Shown here in pieces: positions 28,501 through 37,675 of a DNA stretch of 64,000 nucleotides. The notes below the pieces were generated by a model. The model was not told the origin of the DNA. It made no database searches and was given only the letters and a program-made list of their open reading frames with translations. The stretch spans positions 1-64,000 of the forward strand of contig NZ_PJCA01000037.1 of NCBI RefSeq assembly GCF_002836355.1, read 5' to 3'. The stretch's first letter is position 1, and the number at the start of each line of letters is the position of its first letter. Source of the DNA: Moritella sp. Urea-trap-13. Its GTDB lineage: Bacteria > Pseudomonadota > Gammaproteobacteria > Enterobacterales > Moritellaceae. A program made the translations under genes and the position numbers.

Positions 28501-29482
28501 TATTAAGCGCTGTGGTATCGAGCATCATGTCTAACACCACTTTTTTAGCTATCTGCAAATTCGATAATTTAATATTATCACCAGTACTCGGTTTTAATGC
28601 CGCCCACTTAACTAAGTTATCCGAATATAAATACGCTTTATTATTGCTACTACCATTAAACCGCCCTTGCACTGAATCTTTGTAAGGGTTCCAATAATAT
28701 TCAGGACCACTAGATGGAAATCCTTCTCGGTCTGGATTTTCGACATAACCATCAGCTGAGCCATCATCTGATTCACCTTCCCCATCAACCTCTTCAGGCT
28801 TAATTAAACCGCTATGCTCATAACCAGGGTTACGTTTCTCATTCGTGGCCATATCTTGGTCACAATCAACAAATTTTCTACCTATACTCGTTTTACTGCC
28901 AATGGTACGCCACTCATAAGGTATCCCTACTACGCCATCTAATAACTTCACCGGACCTGGTAACCATTGAGCGACATAATCTTGAAACGCCCCGAGATCA
29001 CCTTCAAAATCTTCAACGGCTGAATAACAATTCATTTTAGAAAAATCGATTTTATTACTACTATTTCGAGCCGGAATAGTGGCAACAAAAGCATCATACG
29101 TCTCTTGTTCTGAAGTCGTTAATGCCGTACCACCAGTAAAAGTATCAACCGCTTTAGCGGCGATATTACGTAGTTCACTATGCTCAAGTCCTTGGGCCGT
29201 AGCGCTGTTATTATAATAAAATTGTTCACCGCCATAGAACCACCGATAAACAATATCCTCAGCATTTGTATCTGGTGTCGGCGGATACTCAATATGCGGA
29301 TCATAGTATTTAGGATAAGGATAATCAGCCTCTTCGCGCATATGTGCTGATGTATCGAGAATAATCAATACCTGAGGTTTCCCTTCCAGATTAACCGCAT
29401 AAATTTCACCCTCATCGGCTCCTGTAGTAAAGACTGTTAATCCGAGTAATGCGACACTGGCTTGTTTGAAAATCCTTTTCAT
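25580..29482 (-). CDS. pilY1: PilY1/PilC-type pilus tip adhesin
   Basis: A 1300-residue exported protein. A signal peptide (about 1-22) leads to an N-terminal von Willebrand A-like region whose metal motif reads DTSAHM (about 44-49) in place of DxSxS, then a C-terminal PilY1 beta-propeller (about 780-1270). A calcium-loop-like DSYGDGYAD lies near residue 1000, as in Pseudomonas PilY1. Known: PilY1 caps the minor-pilin priming complex and acts in adhesion, pilus extension and surface sensing. It lies 10 bp after pilX and is coupled to pilE. Confidence 0.93.
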   Translation of the reverse strand: MKRIFKQASVALLGLTVFTTGADEGEIYAVNLEGKPQVLIILDTSAHMREEADYPYPKYYDPHIEYPPTPDTNAEDIVYRWFYGGEQFYYNNSATAQGLEHSELRNIAAKAVDTFTGGTALTTSEQETYDAFVATIPARNSSNKIDFSKMNCYSAVEDFEGDLGAFQDYVAQWLPGPVKLLDGVVGIPYEWRTIGSKTSIGRKFVDCDQDMATNEKRNPGYEHSGLIKPEEVDGEGESDDGSADGYVENPDREGFPSSGPEYYWNPYKDSVQGRFNGSSNNKAYLYSDNLVKWAALKPSTGDNIKLSNLQIAKKVVLDMMLDTTALNTGLEIFNPNNAITKLNILDNNGGRVISKISSYDPTTNDYKNKTSLLKSQVEDIFTTSMSKSALCESLYEGYRYLYGDSVYFGDDVHKADPARDLTAESGGVYNSPMDWVNSCQTEAYIIMVTAGYHDVSPRVGDIVPCGGIFNDLIRVDAFDHDSDANLLIERLSGMSAQDIKDKSVQVNPAETTCDKNLLPVLSDWLANADMNSSTKDVKERIVTYTVGIGELPAGNRTLLEKTAEYGDGKFYNALNANELRKKLEMAFADIIARQKGVAAAVGTSINSSNSTKSNEFVYYTMFQPNQTSKWQGNIRKLKVSDDGQLSAWSQSASAASSLTSVTSAALSTSDTSFFNDSLYSAWSSEKGLNDVELGGVAEALRNRKLARNIYITNADDSALLLLTKDNLLRAFAVVTDADLASALGVSEDTLTAAIDWLQGKDEAGNFRDDIFGDPMHAQPLVVEYRDDETKGIETKARIFIGTNAGFFHAFKDNGRQVEEEWAFIPKENLATALKLNLQVTRAEERIYGIDSSAVDAEYQGEDDNIEHIITFGLRRGGSKYFSLNVNLDPLKANTTEPKLNWIIDSEKTDFSELAQTWSTPVVSKVFRGDSSTNDKPVLIFGAGYDEKKDDCGSNSAAVPVELCADTSGQAVYIVDADSGSLIASFDTGISDSIASELAVMDSYGDGYADRIYAADTGGNIYRVDMPKVFDVKTSKFTMDTSKWRIFKLASLGGTAADDRRFFSAPSIVRAREGVSSYDGLLVGSGDITSPNSNIIAQNYFFNIKDTNIYPQVWGSAKGEREVPATIVLSDLDKITYSSSTDKDKLKPNRDSDALYGWHYTLNEATVINDNVTTLGGEKSLGNAVVINGIVHFNSYSPFAIDYVIKDGQCVVNQSGNSHYYQLNLNTGATKYYQKLPNVIAKDLAVHAASSGNGSVLRLLGAGKGDTTDGKGNPITPTGTIDTEVTLSPRPIYRYFNETVQ

Positions 29483-29492
29483 TGCCCTATCC

Positions 29493-29933
29493 TTATTTAT
29501 TCTGTGCAGCTAAAAATGGTTGCTCTATCCCAGAGGTCATACTGCCTCCCTGCACACGACGTTGAGCGTTTACCTGAGTAAAGTCGATCCTTGCGTACCG
29601 ACAATTAATTAAATTAATACTAGACGCGTTAGCAGTGCGCTTACAATAAGCCTCGCCACGTAAGTGAATATTTGCGCTGGTATTAAACTCTCCAGCATTC
29701 ATATTCACACCTTGTTCTTCGGTCATCGCCATTATGTTATTGATCAGTTCAGCATCATTAATGATCTGCTCGACACCCGCTAATAACTCCTGTTCATTGG
29801 CTAATCGCTCCTGCGTTAAACCAATCGCATTTTTCCCTAACCGTGTTTCAGTAATCACCGCTGCAGCCAGTGACGTCACGACAACGAGAATAATAATGAC
29901 AATAAAAAGAGTAATACCTTGCTGGGTTTTCAT
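29493..29933 (-). CDS. pilX: Minor pilin assembly protein PilX
   Basis: 146 residues with a pilin-like N-terminus, KTQQGITLFIVIIILVVVTSLAAAVITETRLGKN, typical of PilX (G-I-T-L cleavage, lacking the usual Glu5). The globular part is short. It overlaps pilW by 4 bp and sits directly before pilY1. Known: PilV, PilW, PilX and PilY1 form a complex at the pilus tip. Confidence 0.88.
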   Translation of the reverse strand: MKTQQGITLFIVIIILVVVTSLAAAVITETRLGKNAIGLTQERLANEQELLAGVEQIINDAELINNIMAMTEEQGVNMNAGEFNTSANIHLRGEAYCKRTANASSINLINCRYARIDFTQVNAQRRVQGGSMTSGIEQPFLAAQNK

Positions 29934-30928
29934 CGTGTCACCGCCATTATGTTATTACGGATAACGACTGTAGTTGAGAGCAAGAAACGCCTGTAATTGT
30001 CATTAGCCGTGGGAGTAAAAGGAGTAAACCTGAGATTATAATTTGCATCATTATTGAATGTCAGGTCAGGACTGGTTGCTCTGGCTAATACGTAGATACG
30101 TGCTGATACTAATTGATTATTACTCCACATATCAGCAGTGAAATCATGGTCTGTACTGAGGTAATAAATATCAGCGCTACCATCGTGAGGAGTACTTGTA
30201 TCCACACCGAATTCGACGCGGAACGCTTCAATATTACCGACGATCAAATCATTAGTCAGTTCATCGCCCTGACGCGCAAAACGCGTTAACCGCGGGCCTG
30301 CAGTCGCATGGGTTTCAACAAAATAAGTATGATGTAAATAGGGATAGAATTCAGCATTATCGATATTCGTTGCCCCGTTGGGCGCAGACGCTTTAAATAA
30401 TTGAGTTTGTTGCGGTGATACAGCTACATAATAATCAGTTATCTTCATTCCAGCGACAGTGACTGTATTACCCTGTATACGCGCTAAAGACAGCACATCA
30501 CTGTTTGCAGCCATGCTGTAGCCTGCATCATCACCATCATTGATACAATCGGCTTCGGTAAAAGTACCAGCTGACGCCATTTCAACCCAATTAGCCCATT
30601 CAGGTAAACTAAATATGCCTGTCGTACTGCTCGTGGCCTTAACAAACAATGAACAACTACCTGGGGTCAACGTCAGTGTTTCAGGGGTCTTAATGTCAGT
30701 CAAAAGTTCTCCTGAAAACTCAGCCCAACTGCCAATACTCCGTACATCATCCACTAATACCTGCAATGCTAATTGCGCCTGCTGCTGCAAACTCGATATC
30801 GTCGAAGAACGGTTTGCAGATACCTTGGTATCCACAAACATAGTCGTTATTGATGTCATTAACACAATACCAACCACGAGGGCTATCATGAGTTCAACTA
30901 AATTAAAACCTGCTTGTTTGATTGTCAT
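29930..30928 (-). CDS. pilW: Minor pilin assembly protein PilW
   Basis: 332 residues with leader and pilin helix KQAGFNLVELMIALVVGIVL (G/F cleavage, Glu5) followed by a large C-terminal domain, the family's usual size. It contains QQQAQLALQVLVDDVRSIGSW, typical of the PilW/PulJ family. It is translationally coupled at both ends, to pilV and pilX (4-bp overlaps). Confidence 0.92.
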   Translation of the reverse strand: MTIKQAGFNLVELMIALVVGIVLMTSITTMFVDTKVSANRSSTISSLQQQAQLALQVLVDDVRSIGSWAEFSGELLTDIKTPETLTLTPGSCSLFVKATSSTTGIFSLPEWANWVEMASAGTFTEADCINDGDDAGYSMAANSDVLSLARIQGNTVTVAGMKITDYYVAVSPQQTQLFKASAPNGATNIDNAEFYPYLHHTYFVETHATAGPRLTRFARQGDELTNDLIVGNIEAFRVEFGVDTSTPHDGSADIYYLSTDHDFTADMWSNNQLVSARIYVLARATSPDLTFNNDANYNLRFTPFTPTANDNYRRFLLSTTVVIRNNIMAVTR

Positions 30929-31398
30929 ATCGCCTCCGAGATCAAGCTGGTTAATACCACTTGCCGACGGTTACTGACTGCCGGATCGATTCTAATACCG
31001 CAGGCTGCGCCATTAGCAACTCCAGATGAGTTTGCTGTATTTTGAATCTGCCAACTTACTGCGAAGGTGACTATTTTTGAGCCTGTGCCTGTGATATTAC
31101 GGCATAATGCCATGTTATTGATTGAAGCTGAACGCACTGCATTAGCGAGAATATCAGTGATAATCTCGTCTTGGGTATCTGAAAAACTTGAAGAGGGGTT
31201 GATCCAAGAAGTATCCGCGCGTAATTCTTCCAACGCAGTGCGCGCCAGAAAAGAAGCTTGAACTTGCTTATCTGTATCTGTTAATGATTTCTTCGCAATC
31301 CCTTGCAATGCCACTATGCCAAGTAGGCCAACGGCAAATATCAATGATGTGATCATCACTTCAATGAGACTGAATCCAGAATCCTTTCTAGATTGCAT
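30925..31398 (-). CDS. pilV: Minor pilin assembly protein PilV
   Basis: 157 residues with pilin leader SGFSLIEVMITSLIFAVGLLG (G/F cleavage, Glu5) and the PilV/GspI-type GIVALQGIAKKS segment. It is the first gene of the pilV-W-X-Y1-E cluster. The upstream 244 bp contain no fimU/fimT-type pilin gene, which usually precedes pilV. Confidence 0.92.
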   Translation of the reverse strand: MQSRKDSGFSLIEVMITSLIFAVGLLGIVALQGIAKKSLTDTDKQVQASFLARTALEELRADTSWINPSSSFSDTQDEIITDILANAVRSASINNMALCRNITGTGSKIVTFAVSWQIQNTANSSGVANGAACGIRIDPAVSNRRQVVLTSLISEAI

Positions 31399-31597
31399 AC
31401 TTAACTCACTTTAATAATTTATACCAAAACATGTTACACAAGCGTTTGTTTTATGTAAACAATATAAATCTTAATTCTATGAAGGCGAAGATTATATCTG
31501 GTCGATAATTAAATATACTAAAGAAACCAAGAGATTATTATGTATAAACTAAGTTACGCACGGCATTAGAATAGGATCTGGGGATATCTGAGGGGCA

Positions 31598-31628
31598 AAG
31601 CTCGTCAAGTCGAAGACTAAACGAGCTT
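31598..31628 (-). terminator. Hairpin between ispH and pilV
   Basis: Arms AAGCTCGT (31598-31605) and ACGAGCTT (31621-31628) lie just after the ispH stop. There is no T run, so it is at best a weak terminator or processing hairpin. Confidence 0.35.
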
Positions 31629-31642
31629 AATGGTCGAAAGAT

Positions 31643-32590
31643 CTAGTTTACTTGCTTAATACGTAACTCGGCAGGTACTTCAAAGATAGTATTCTCTGCG
31701 CGACCTTCAACTTCAGTCACCAGTTCACCGCCATATTCTTGTAGTTTATCAACAACTTGATCAATTAATATCTTAGGTGCCGACGCGCCAGCAGTCACAC
31801 CAACTTTCAACTTACCAGCTAATAGTGCAGGATCAATATCATCAGCGTTATCAATCAAGTAAGACGGAACACCGATGTTCTCTGATTTTTCACGTAAACG
31901 ATTTGAGTTCGATGAATTCTTCGAGCCAACCACATACATAATATCAACCATGTTCGCCAGTTTAGAGACTGCGTCTTGACGATTCTGGGTGGCATAACAA
32001 ATATCATCTTTACGTGGGCCATTGATCTCAGGGAAGCGTTCACGTAATGCGTCAATGATCTCAGCACAATCATCAACCGATAAGGTAGTTTGCGAACTGT
32101 AAGTCAAATTCGTTACATCTTTAACTTCGAGCGCGGCAACATCAGCAATCGATTCGACCAAATACATACCACCGTCAGCATTATCATACTGACCCATAGT
32201 ACCTTCGACTTCTGGGTGGCCTTTATGACCAATCAATACACATTCAATACCACGGCGACTGGCACGTGTTACTTCCATATGCACTTTTGTTACTAATGGG
32301 CAGGTAGCATCAAAGACTTTTAAATCACGACGTTTAGCTTCCGCTTGTACGGCTTTTGATACACCGTGGGCACTAAAAATAACCACGCGACCGTCTGGCA
32401 CTTCATCAAGTTCTTCGACAAAAACAGCACCGTTCTCTTTTAGGCTATCAACCACATAACGGTTATGTACAACTTCATGGCGTACATAGACAGGGGTTTC
32501 AAATAATTCCAGCGCACGTTCAACAATGCTAATTGCACGGTCAACACCAGCGCAGAACCCTCGAGGATTAGCGAGTAAAATTTCCATCAT
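31643..32590 (-). CDS. ispH: 4-hydroxy-3-methylbut-2-enyl diphosphate reductase
   Basis: The iron-sulfur enzyme of the last MEP-pathway step, making IPP and DMAPP. 315 residues. Seen: [15 protein letters not shown] with the first cluster Cys (about 12), [11 protein letters not shown] (about 37-47), [11 protein letters not shown] with the second Cys (about 97), CYATQNRQ with the third Cys (about 198), and [12 protein letters not shown]. It ends the lspA-fkpB-ispH group. Confidence 0.97.
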   Translation of the reverse strand: MMEILLANPRGFCAGVDRAISIVERALELFETPVYVRHEVVHNRYVVDSLKENGAVFVEELDEVPDGRVVIFSAHGVSKAVQAEAKRRDLKVFDATCPLVTKVHMEVTRASRRGIECVLIGHKGHPEVEGTMGQYDNADGGMYLVESIADVAALEVKDVTNLTYSSQTTLSVDDCAEIIDALRERFPEINGPRKDDICYATQNRQDAVSKLANMVDIMYVVGSKNSSNSNRLREKSENIGVPSYLIDNADDIDPALLAGKLKVGVTAGASAPKILIDQVVDKLQEYGGELVTEVEGRAENTIFEVPAELRIKQVN

Positions 32591-32599
32591 AAACCTTAT

Positions 32600-33046
32600 T
32601 TATTCTGCATTAATTTCTAAAATTTCAACTTCAAACGTCACGATTTGTCCCGCCAACGGATGATTAAAATCGACAGTAACCGAGTCGCCAACCACTTCAC
32701 GGATCATACCCGGTAATTCAGCGCCATCAGGTTGGGTAAAACCAACAATTAGACCGACCTCCGCTTTCACTTCGGTAAATTTAGCGCGGTCTAAATAGTA
32801 AATATTATCAGGGTTCGACTTGCCAAATGCATCTTCAGGTTGCAGCTCAAACTTACTCTTATCACCAACAGTTAAACCTAATAAACAACGTTCAAAATTA
32901 GGCGTTAAGCTACCATCGCCAATCACTAACTTAGCTGGTTTACCTTGTAACTCGGTACTATCGGCAACAGAGTCATCTGCTAAAGTAATAGTAAAATGCA
33001 TCAGTACTTGGCTATCATTACCGATTGTTGCTACGTTAACTGTCAT
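32600..33046 (-). CDS. fkpB: FKBP-type peptidyl-prolyl isomerase (SlpA-like)
   Basis: A 148-residue SlpA-type isomerase with an inserted IF chaperone domain. Seen: VLMHFTITLADDSVADST at the N-terminus, LVIGDGSLTPNFERCLLGL (about 42-60) and VDFNHPLAGQIVTFEVEI at the C-terminus. The frame opens at 33064, but the Met at 33046 has AAGGAA upstream and matches the family start. With this start the gene overlaps lspA by 11 bp. Confidence 0.92.
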   Translation of the reverse strand: MTVNVATIGNDSQVLMHFTITLADDSVADSTELQGKPAKLVIGDGSLTPNFERCLLGLTVGDKSKFELQPEDAFGKSNPDNIYYLDRAKFTEVKAEVGLIVGFTQPDGAELPGMIREVVGDSVTVDFNHPLAGQIVTFEVEILEINAE

Positions 33047-33548
33047 TTGATGATTCCTTGTCATTCTTGCTTTCCATAATGGCTTCCAAGATTAACATCG
33101 CGGCGCCAATACAGATCCAAGTGTCTGCTAAATTAAAGATTGGGAAATGACTTTTTTCCCAATATACATGTAAGAAGTCAATTACATAACCATGCATAAT
33201 ACGGTCGTATAGATTGCCTAACGCACCACCTAAAATAAGTGCATAAGCAATATTGCTCCAATATTTATTGGCTGCTTGCTGCTTTAACCAGTAAATCAAT
33301 AGACCAGAAACTGATACCGCAATCAATCCAAAGAACCAACGCTGCCAGCCTCCGGCATCAGCAAGCATACTAAATGCGGCACCATAGTTGCGTGCATAGG
33401 TGAAGTTGAAAACAGGTAATATATTTACCGATTCGCCTAATTGAAAATGACTAACAACAAAAGATTTGGTGCCCAAATCAATAATAAATGCAATAACGGC
33501 TAACCACAGCCAAATTAGTCCCGTTCTCTTTGTTGTACCTACGGTCAT
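33036..33548 (-). CDS. lspA: Lipoprotein signal peptidase (signal peptidase II)
   Basis: A membrane aspartyl protease that cleaves signal peptides from prolipoproteins after Lgt has acted; it would process the lipoproteins at 11798 and 14899. 170 residues from the chosen start MTVGTTKRTG (AGAGGA upstream; the frame is open 14 codons earlier). Seen: four membrane segments, NYGAAFS, GALGNLYDRI with the first catalytic Asp, and FNLADTWICIGA with the second. Confidence 0.95.
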   Translation of the reverse strand: MTVGTTKRTGLIWLWLAVIAFIIDLGTKSFVVSHFQLGESVNILPVFNFTYARNYGAAFSMLADAGGWQRWFFGLIAVSVSGLLIYWLKQQAANKYWSNIAYALILGGALGNLYDRIMHGYVIDFLHVYWEKSHFPIFNLADTWICIGAAMLILEAIMESKNDKESSNDS

Positions 33549-33602
33549 TATTATCCTCTGATACGTCAACCTGATGACGATAAATAGCATGCTACAGCTA
33601 AA

Positions 33603-33649
33603 TTGTTATCACTAACAATCCAGCATTTTGAAATAGATTGTTAACAATC
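33603..33649. promoter_or_regulatory. Paired TTGTTA/TAACAA palindromes upstream of lspA
   Basis: TTGTTA-tcac-TAACAA (33603-33618) and the perfect 14-bp palindrome GATTGTTAACAATC (33636-33649) lie 55-100 bases before lspA, between the ileS terminator and lspA. The shared half-site suggests two operators for one regulator, although AT-rich palindromes can also arise by chance. Confidence 0.4.
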
Positions 33650-33685
33650 ATATCATTTAATGCCATGAGTTAAGCATTAATCCAT

Positions 33686-33741
33686 AAAAAAATGCCTACT
33701 GTATTTGCACTGATTAAGATAACCAATACACAGTAGGCATT
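33686..33741 (-). terminator. Terminator downstream of ileS
   Basis: The 12-bp stem AATGCCTACTGT/ACAGTAGGCATT has a long (about 26-base) loop and is followed on the minus strand by T7. The stem is strong, though the loop is unusually long. Confidence 0.65.
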
Positions 33742-33815
33742 CTATGTGAACGATAATAACAACTTAATTGCTATTACCTTTCTTTACTCACTAAAGGTGA
33801 TAAACACACTAGCGA

Positions 33816-36635
33816 TTAAGCAAATTGACGTTGTTCGCCTTCACCATCGATATTGTCTTCACAACGCGCACATAATGTTGGATGTACTTCAGACTGACCA
33901 ACAGTCTCGTTATGGTGCCAGCAACGCTCACACTTCTCTGCTTCACTCTTAGCAACGCTAATCCATAAACCATCGATAGCGCTTGCTTCAACGTCAGCAG
34001 GTGCTTCAGTTACAGCCACAACGTTAGTATTTGACGTTAATAGTAGGAAACGTAATTCGTTACCTAACTTATCAAGGTCAGCCGCTAATTCTGCGTTTGC
34101 ATAAAGTGTTACGTCAGCTTGTAATGAACCACCAATAACAGCATTGTTACGCGCCATTTCAACAGTTTTGTTCACTTCACTACGCACAGCTTGTAGCTTG
34201 CTCCAGTAAGCGTTGTTTAGCTCAGCATCGTCTGCAAGTGGTGCTAGTCCTGTGTACCATTCTTCAGTAAACACATATTCAGCACGTTCACCTGGCATTG
34301 CATTCCAGATTTCAAACGATGTAAAGCTTAAGATAGGCGCAGTCCAACGAACCATCGCTTCTAAGATATGGAACATCGCAGTTTGACAGCTACGACGCGC
34401 AATACCGTCAGATTTTGCCGTGTACTGGCGATCTTTGATGATATCTAAGTAGAAACTACCTAATTCAATTGAACAGAATGTCATTAGCTTTTGCGTTACA
34501 TTCTGCATTTGATAATTTTCATAATCAGCTAGGATTTCAGTTTGTAGTGCGTGTGCACGACCAACAGCCCAACGATCAAGTGCCACCATGTCTTCTGCTG
34601 CAACGATATCCGTTTCTGGGTTGAAACCTTCAAGGTTAGACAGTAGGAAACGCGCTGTATTACGAATACGGCGGTAAGCGTCAGCACTGCGATCTAAGAT
34701 CTCGTCAGATACTGTCATTTCACCGGTGTAATCAGTACTTGCAACCCACCAGCGCAATACGTCGCCGCCAAGACGGCTCATTACGTCTTGTGGTGCCATT
34801 ACGTTACCGATAGATTTAGACATCTTACGGCCTTTGGCATCAACCACGAAACCGTGTGTTAATACGTCTTTGTAAGGTGCTTTACCTTTAATCGCAGTCG
34901 AAATCATTAACGATGATTGGAACCAACCACGATGTTGATCAGAACCTTCAAGATAAAGGTCAATCTCTGCGCCAGCGTATTCTTTACGAGCATCAACAAC
35001 AGCGAAGTGTGTTGAGCCCGAATCGAACCATACGTCAACGGTATCAGGTGCTTTCGTGTAGTTAACCGCATCATCACCCAACAAGTCTGTCGGATCTAGA
35101 TCCCACCAAGCTTGAATGCCTTTTTGCTCAACTAACTTAGCAACGTCTTCCATCAATGCTGCAGAACGCGGATGTGGTTCTTGTGTTTCGTTATGCACGA
35201 ATAAAGAGATTGGTACACCCCAAGTACGCTGACGAGAAATACACCAGTCAGGACGGTTTGTTACCATGCTTTCAATACGCTCACGACCCCAAGCAGGTAC
35301 CCAGTTAACGTCTTTAATTTCTTTCATTGCCGCATTACGCAAACCATTTTGTTCCATGCTGATAAACCATTGTGGTGTCGCACGGAAAATGATTGGCGTT
35401 TTATGGCGCCAGCAATGTGGGTAGCTGTGTTTAATTACTTGGTGGTTTAGTAACGCACCTTTTTCGTTAAGTACTTCAATCACGCTATCGTTTGCTTTAA
35501 ACACATGTTGACCAGCAAATAATGGCGTATCTTCAAGGTAAACACCGTTGTTACCAACTGGGTTTGCTACTTCAAGATCGTAATTTTGACCTGCTACGTA
35601 ATCTTCTTGACCGTGGCCAGGTGCAGTATGAACAACACCAGTACCCGCTTCAGTCGTTACGTGGTCAGCTAAAATAGCTGGTACGTCGAAATCATAAAAC
35701 GGGTGATTAAAGCGTAAGTTCTCTAGTGCAGCACCAGTACAAGTACCTAACGTAGTGAAGCTTTCTGGTGCGAATACAGCCATGCAAGATTCAACTAAAT
35801 CAGTTGCTAAAATTAACTGTTGTGAACCTGATTCCGTCACCATGTTAACGAGCGAGTATTCCACACGTGCAGCTAATGCAACTGCGCGGTTAGCCGGCAA
35901 TGTCCAAGGCGTTGTAGTCCAGATAACCGTTGATACTAAGCCTTCAACATCGCTGCTAAATACCGCTTTCACAGCCGCTTGATCTTGCGCGGTGAAACGT
36001 ACGTAGATAGCTGGTGATTTTTTATCTTCGTATTCAACTTCTGCTTCAGCTAATGCTGAACCACAATCTGTACACCAATGAACAGGTTTAGAACCTTTTT
36101 GTAAGTGACCGTTTTCAACGACTTTACCTAAAGCGCGGATAATGTTTGCTTCAGTGCTGAAATCCATTGTTAAGTACGGATTCTGCCAATCGCCTAATAC
36201 GCCAAGACGGATAAAGTCTTCACGTTGACCGTTAACTTGTTTCGTCGCATATTTACGACATTCTTCGCGGAACTGTGCAGCCGTTACTTTACGGCCTGGT
36301 TTGCCCACTTTCTTTTCTACCATTAATTCAATTGGTAGACCGTGACAATCCCAACCTGGAATGTAAGGTGCATCAAATCCAGACAAGCCTTTGGCTTTAA
36401 TAATAACGTCTTTCAGGATCTTATTAACTGAGTGACCAATGTGAATTTTACCATTCGCATAAGGAGGTCCATCGTGCAAAATAAAGGTTTTTTTACCTTC
36501 TTTAGCGGCACGGATTTTTCCGTATAAATCATCAGTCGTCCACTGCTTCAACATGTTTGGTTCACGGTTCGCTAAGTTAGCGCGCATTGCGAAGCCAGTT
36601 TTTGGCAGGTTCAGCGTTTTTTTATATTCGCTCAT
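33816..36635 (-). CDS. ileS: Isoleucyl-tRNA synthetase
   Basis: A class I synthetase of 939 residues. Seen: the HIGH-type motif [10 protein letters not shown] (about 64-73), the CP1 editing domain with [22 protein letters not shown] (about 602-610), and a C-terminal zinc motif CERCWHH...CARCEDNI (about 901-928). It is the member of the lspA-side cluster located 34 bp after ribF. Confidence 0.98.
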   Translation of the reverse strand: MSEYKKTLNLPKTGFAMRANLANREPNMLKQWTTDDLYGKIRAAKEGKKTFILHDGPPYANGKIHIGHSVNKILKDVIIKAKGLSGFDAPYIPGWDCHGLPIELMVEKKVGKPGRKVTAAQFREECRKYATKQVNGQREDFIRLGVLGDWQNPYLTMDFSTEANIIRALGKVVENGHLQKGSKPVHWCTDCGSALAEAEVEYEDKKSPAIYVRFTAQDQAAVKAVFSSDVEGLVSTVIWTTTPWTLPANRAVALAARVEYSLVNMVTESGSQQLILATDLVESCMAVFAPESFTTLGTCTGAALENLRFNHPFYDFDVPAILADHVTTEAGTGVVHTAPGHGQEDYVAGQNYDLEVANPVGNNGVYLEDTPLFAGQHVFKANDSVIEVLNEKGALLNHQVIKHSYPHCWRHKTPIIFRATPQWFISMEQNGLRNAAMKEIKDVNWVPAWGRERIESMVTNRPDWCISRQRTWGVPISLFVHNETQEPHPRSAALMEDVAKLVEQKGIQAWWDLDPTDLLGDDAVNYTKAPDTVDVWFDSGSTHFAVVDARKEYAGAEIDLYLEGSDQHRGWFQSSLMISTAIKGKAPYKDVLTHGFVVDAKGRKMSKSIGNVMAPQDVMSRLGGDVLRWWVASTDYTGEMTVSDEILDRSADAYRRIRNTARFLLSNLEGFNPETDIVAAEDMVALDRWAVGRAHALQTEILADYENYQMQNVTQKLMTFCSIELGSFYLDIIKDRQYTAKSDGIARRSCQTAMFHILEAMVRWTAPILSFTSFEIWNAMPGERAEYVFTEEWYTGLAPLADDAELNNAYWSKLQAVRSEVNKTVEMARNNAVIGGSLQADVTLYANAELAADLDKLGNELRFLLLTSNTNVVAVTEAPADVEASAIDGLWISVAKSEAEKCERCWHHNETVGQSEVHPTLCARCEDNIDGEGEQRQFA

Positions 36636-36669
36636 GTATCCTAATTTCCGTTATTGGTATTATTAAAAA

Positions 36670-37602
36670 TTAAACTGACAGGCCAAAAAAAGTTTTGGCT
36701 GCAATGACATCTCGTTCTATTTGCTGACGAAGTACATCAAAAGATGCAAATTTCTGTTCGCCGCGTAATCTCTTCTTCAGAACAACCTCGAGCTGTTTGC
36801 CGTAAAGGTCGTCATCAAAGTTAAATAAATTCACTTCCAGTTGGGTACGTACGCCGCCAACTGTAGGACGTTTGCCAATATTGGCAACGCCCTGTATCGC
36901 ATCATCACTGATACCTAACACTTCAACTACATACACGCCATTTATTGGGTCTACACAGCGTTTTAACGGTATATTAGCGGTCGGAAAGCCGATAGTTCGC
37001 CCTAATTTAGCGCCGTGCGATACCTTGCCAAAAATACTGAATGGTCGGCCTAATAATTCGGCGGCTAAATCAAGATTGTCGAGTGCTAACGCGTCGCGGA
37101 TCATAGTACTGCTCACGCGAGCTTGGTCGACGCTAAACGTATCCATGCTCACCACGTCAAAGCCATGTTTAGCACCGGCAGCTTGCAACATAGCAAAGTC
37201 ACCCGTACGCTTATGGCCGAAACGGAAATCATCACCAACGACTAAATATTTAACGCCTAATTTATTCACTAACAACTGAGTGATAAATTCATCCGCCGAC
37301 AGTGCAGCGAATTTTTTATTAAAATTCACACATAATAACTGGTCAATATTTTGATCTTTTAGCGCTGCGTACTTGTCACGTAACCGTGTTAATCGCGCAG
37401 GCGCTTTATCGCCAATGATCATCTCTAGTGGCTGCGGTTCAAATGTCATTACCGTTGCTGGCAAATTCAATTGCTGCGCTTTTTCGATTAACTGTCGCAA
37501 TACCGATTGGTGCCCGAGATGAACGCCATCAAAGTTACCGATAGTTAAAACACACCCTTGATGGTGTGGTTTTAAATTGTGAATGCCTCGAATCAGCTCC
37601 AT
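36670..37602 (-). CDS. ribF: Bifunctional riboflavin kinase/FAD synthetase
   Basis: Converts riboflavin to FMN and then FAD. 310 residues. The N-terminal nucleotidyltransferase has GNFDGVHLGHQSVL (about 23-36) and SSTMIRDAL (about 163-171). The C-terminal kinase has GRTIGFPTANI (about 201-211), VYVVEV and the EVNLFNF motif (about 264-270). It lies upstream of ileS as in E. coli. Confidence 0.96.
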   Translation of the reverse strand: MELIRGIHNLKPHHQGCVLTIGNFDGVHLGHQSVLRQLIEKAQQLNLPATVMTFEPQPLEMIIGDKAPARLTRLRDKYAALKDQNIDQLLCVNFNKKFAALSADEFITQLLVNKLGVKYLVVGDDFRFGHKRTGDFAMLQAAGAKHGFDVVSMDTFSVDQARVSSTMIRDALALDNLDLAAELLGRPFSIFGKVSHGAKLGRTIGFPTANIPLKRCVDPINGVYVVEVLGISDDAIQGVANIGKRPTVGGVRTQLEVNLFNFDDDLYGKQLEVVLKKRLRGEQKFASFDVLRQQIERDVIAAKTFFGLSV

Positions 37603-37675
37603 GTCTTTGCCAACTATTCCACTAAAACGACAAATTATAACTTAGTCAACGCACAGGGTCAGCAACAATTTGTAC

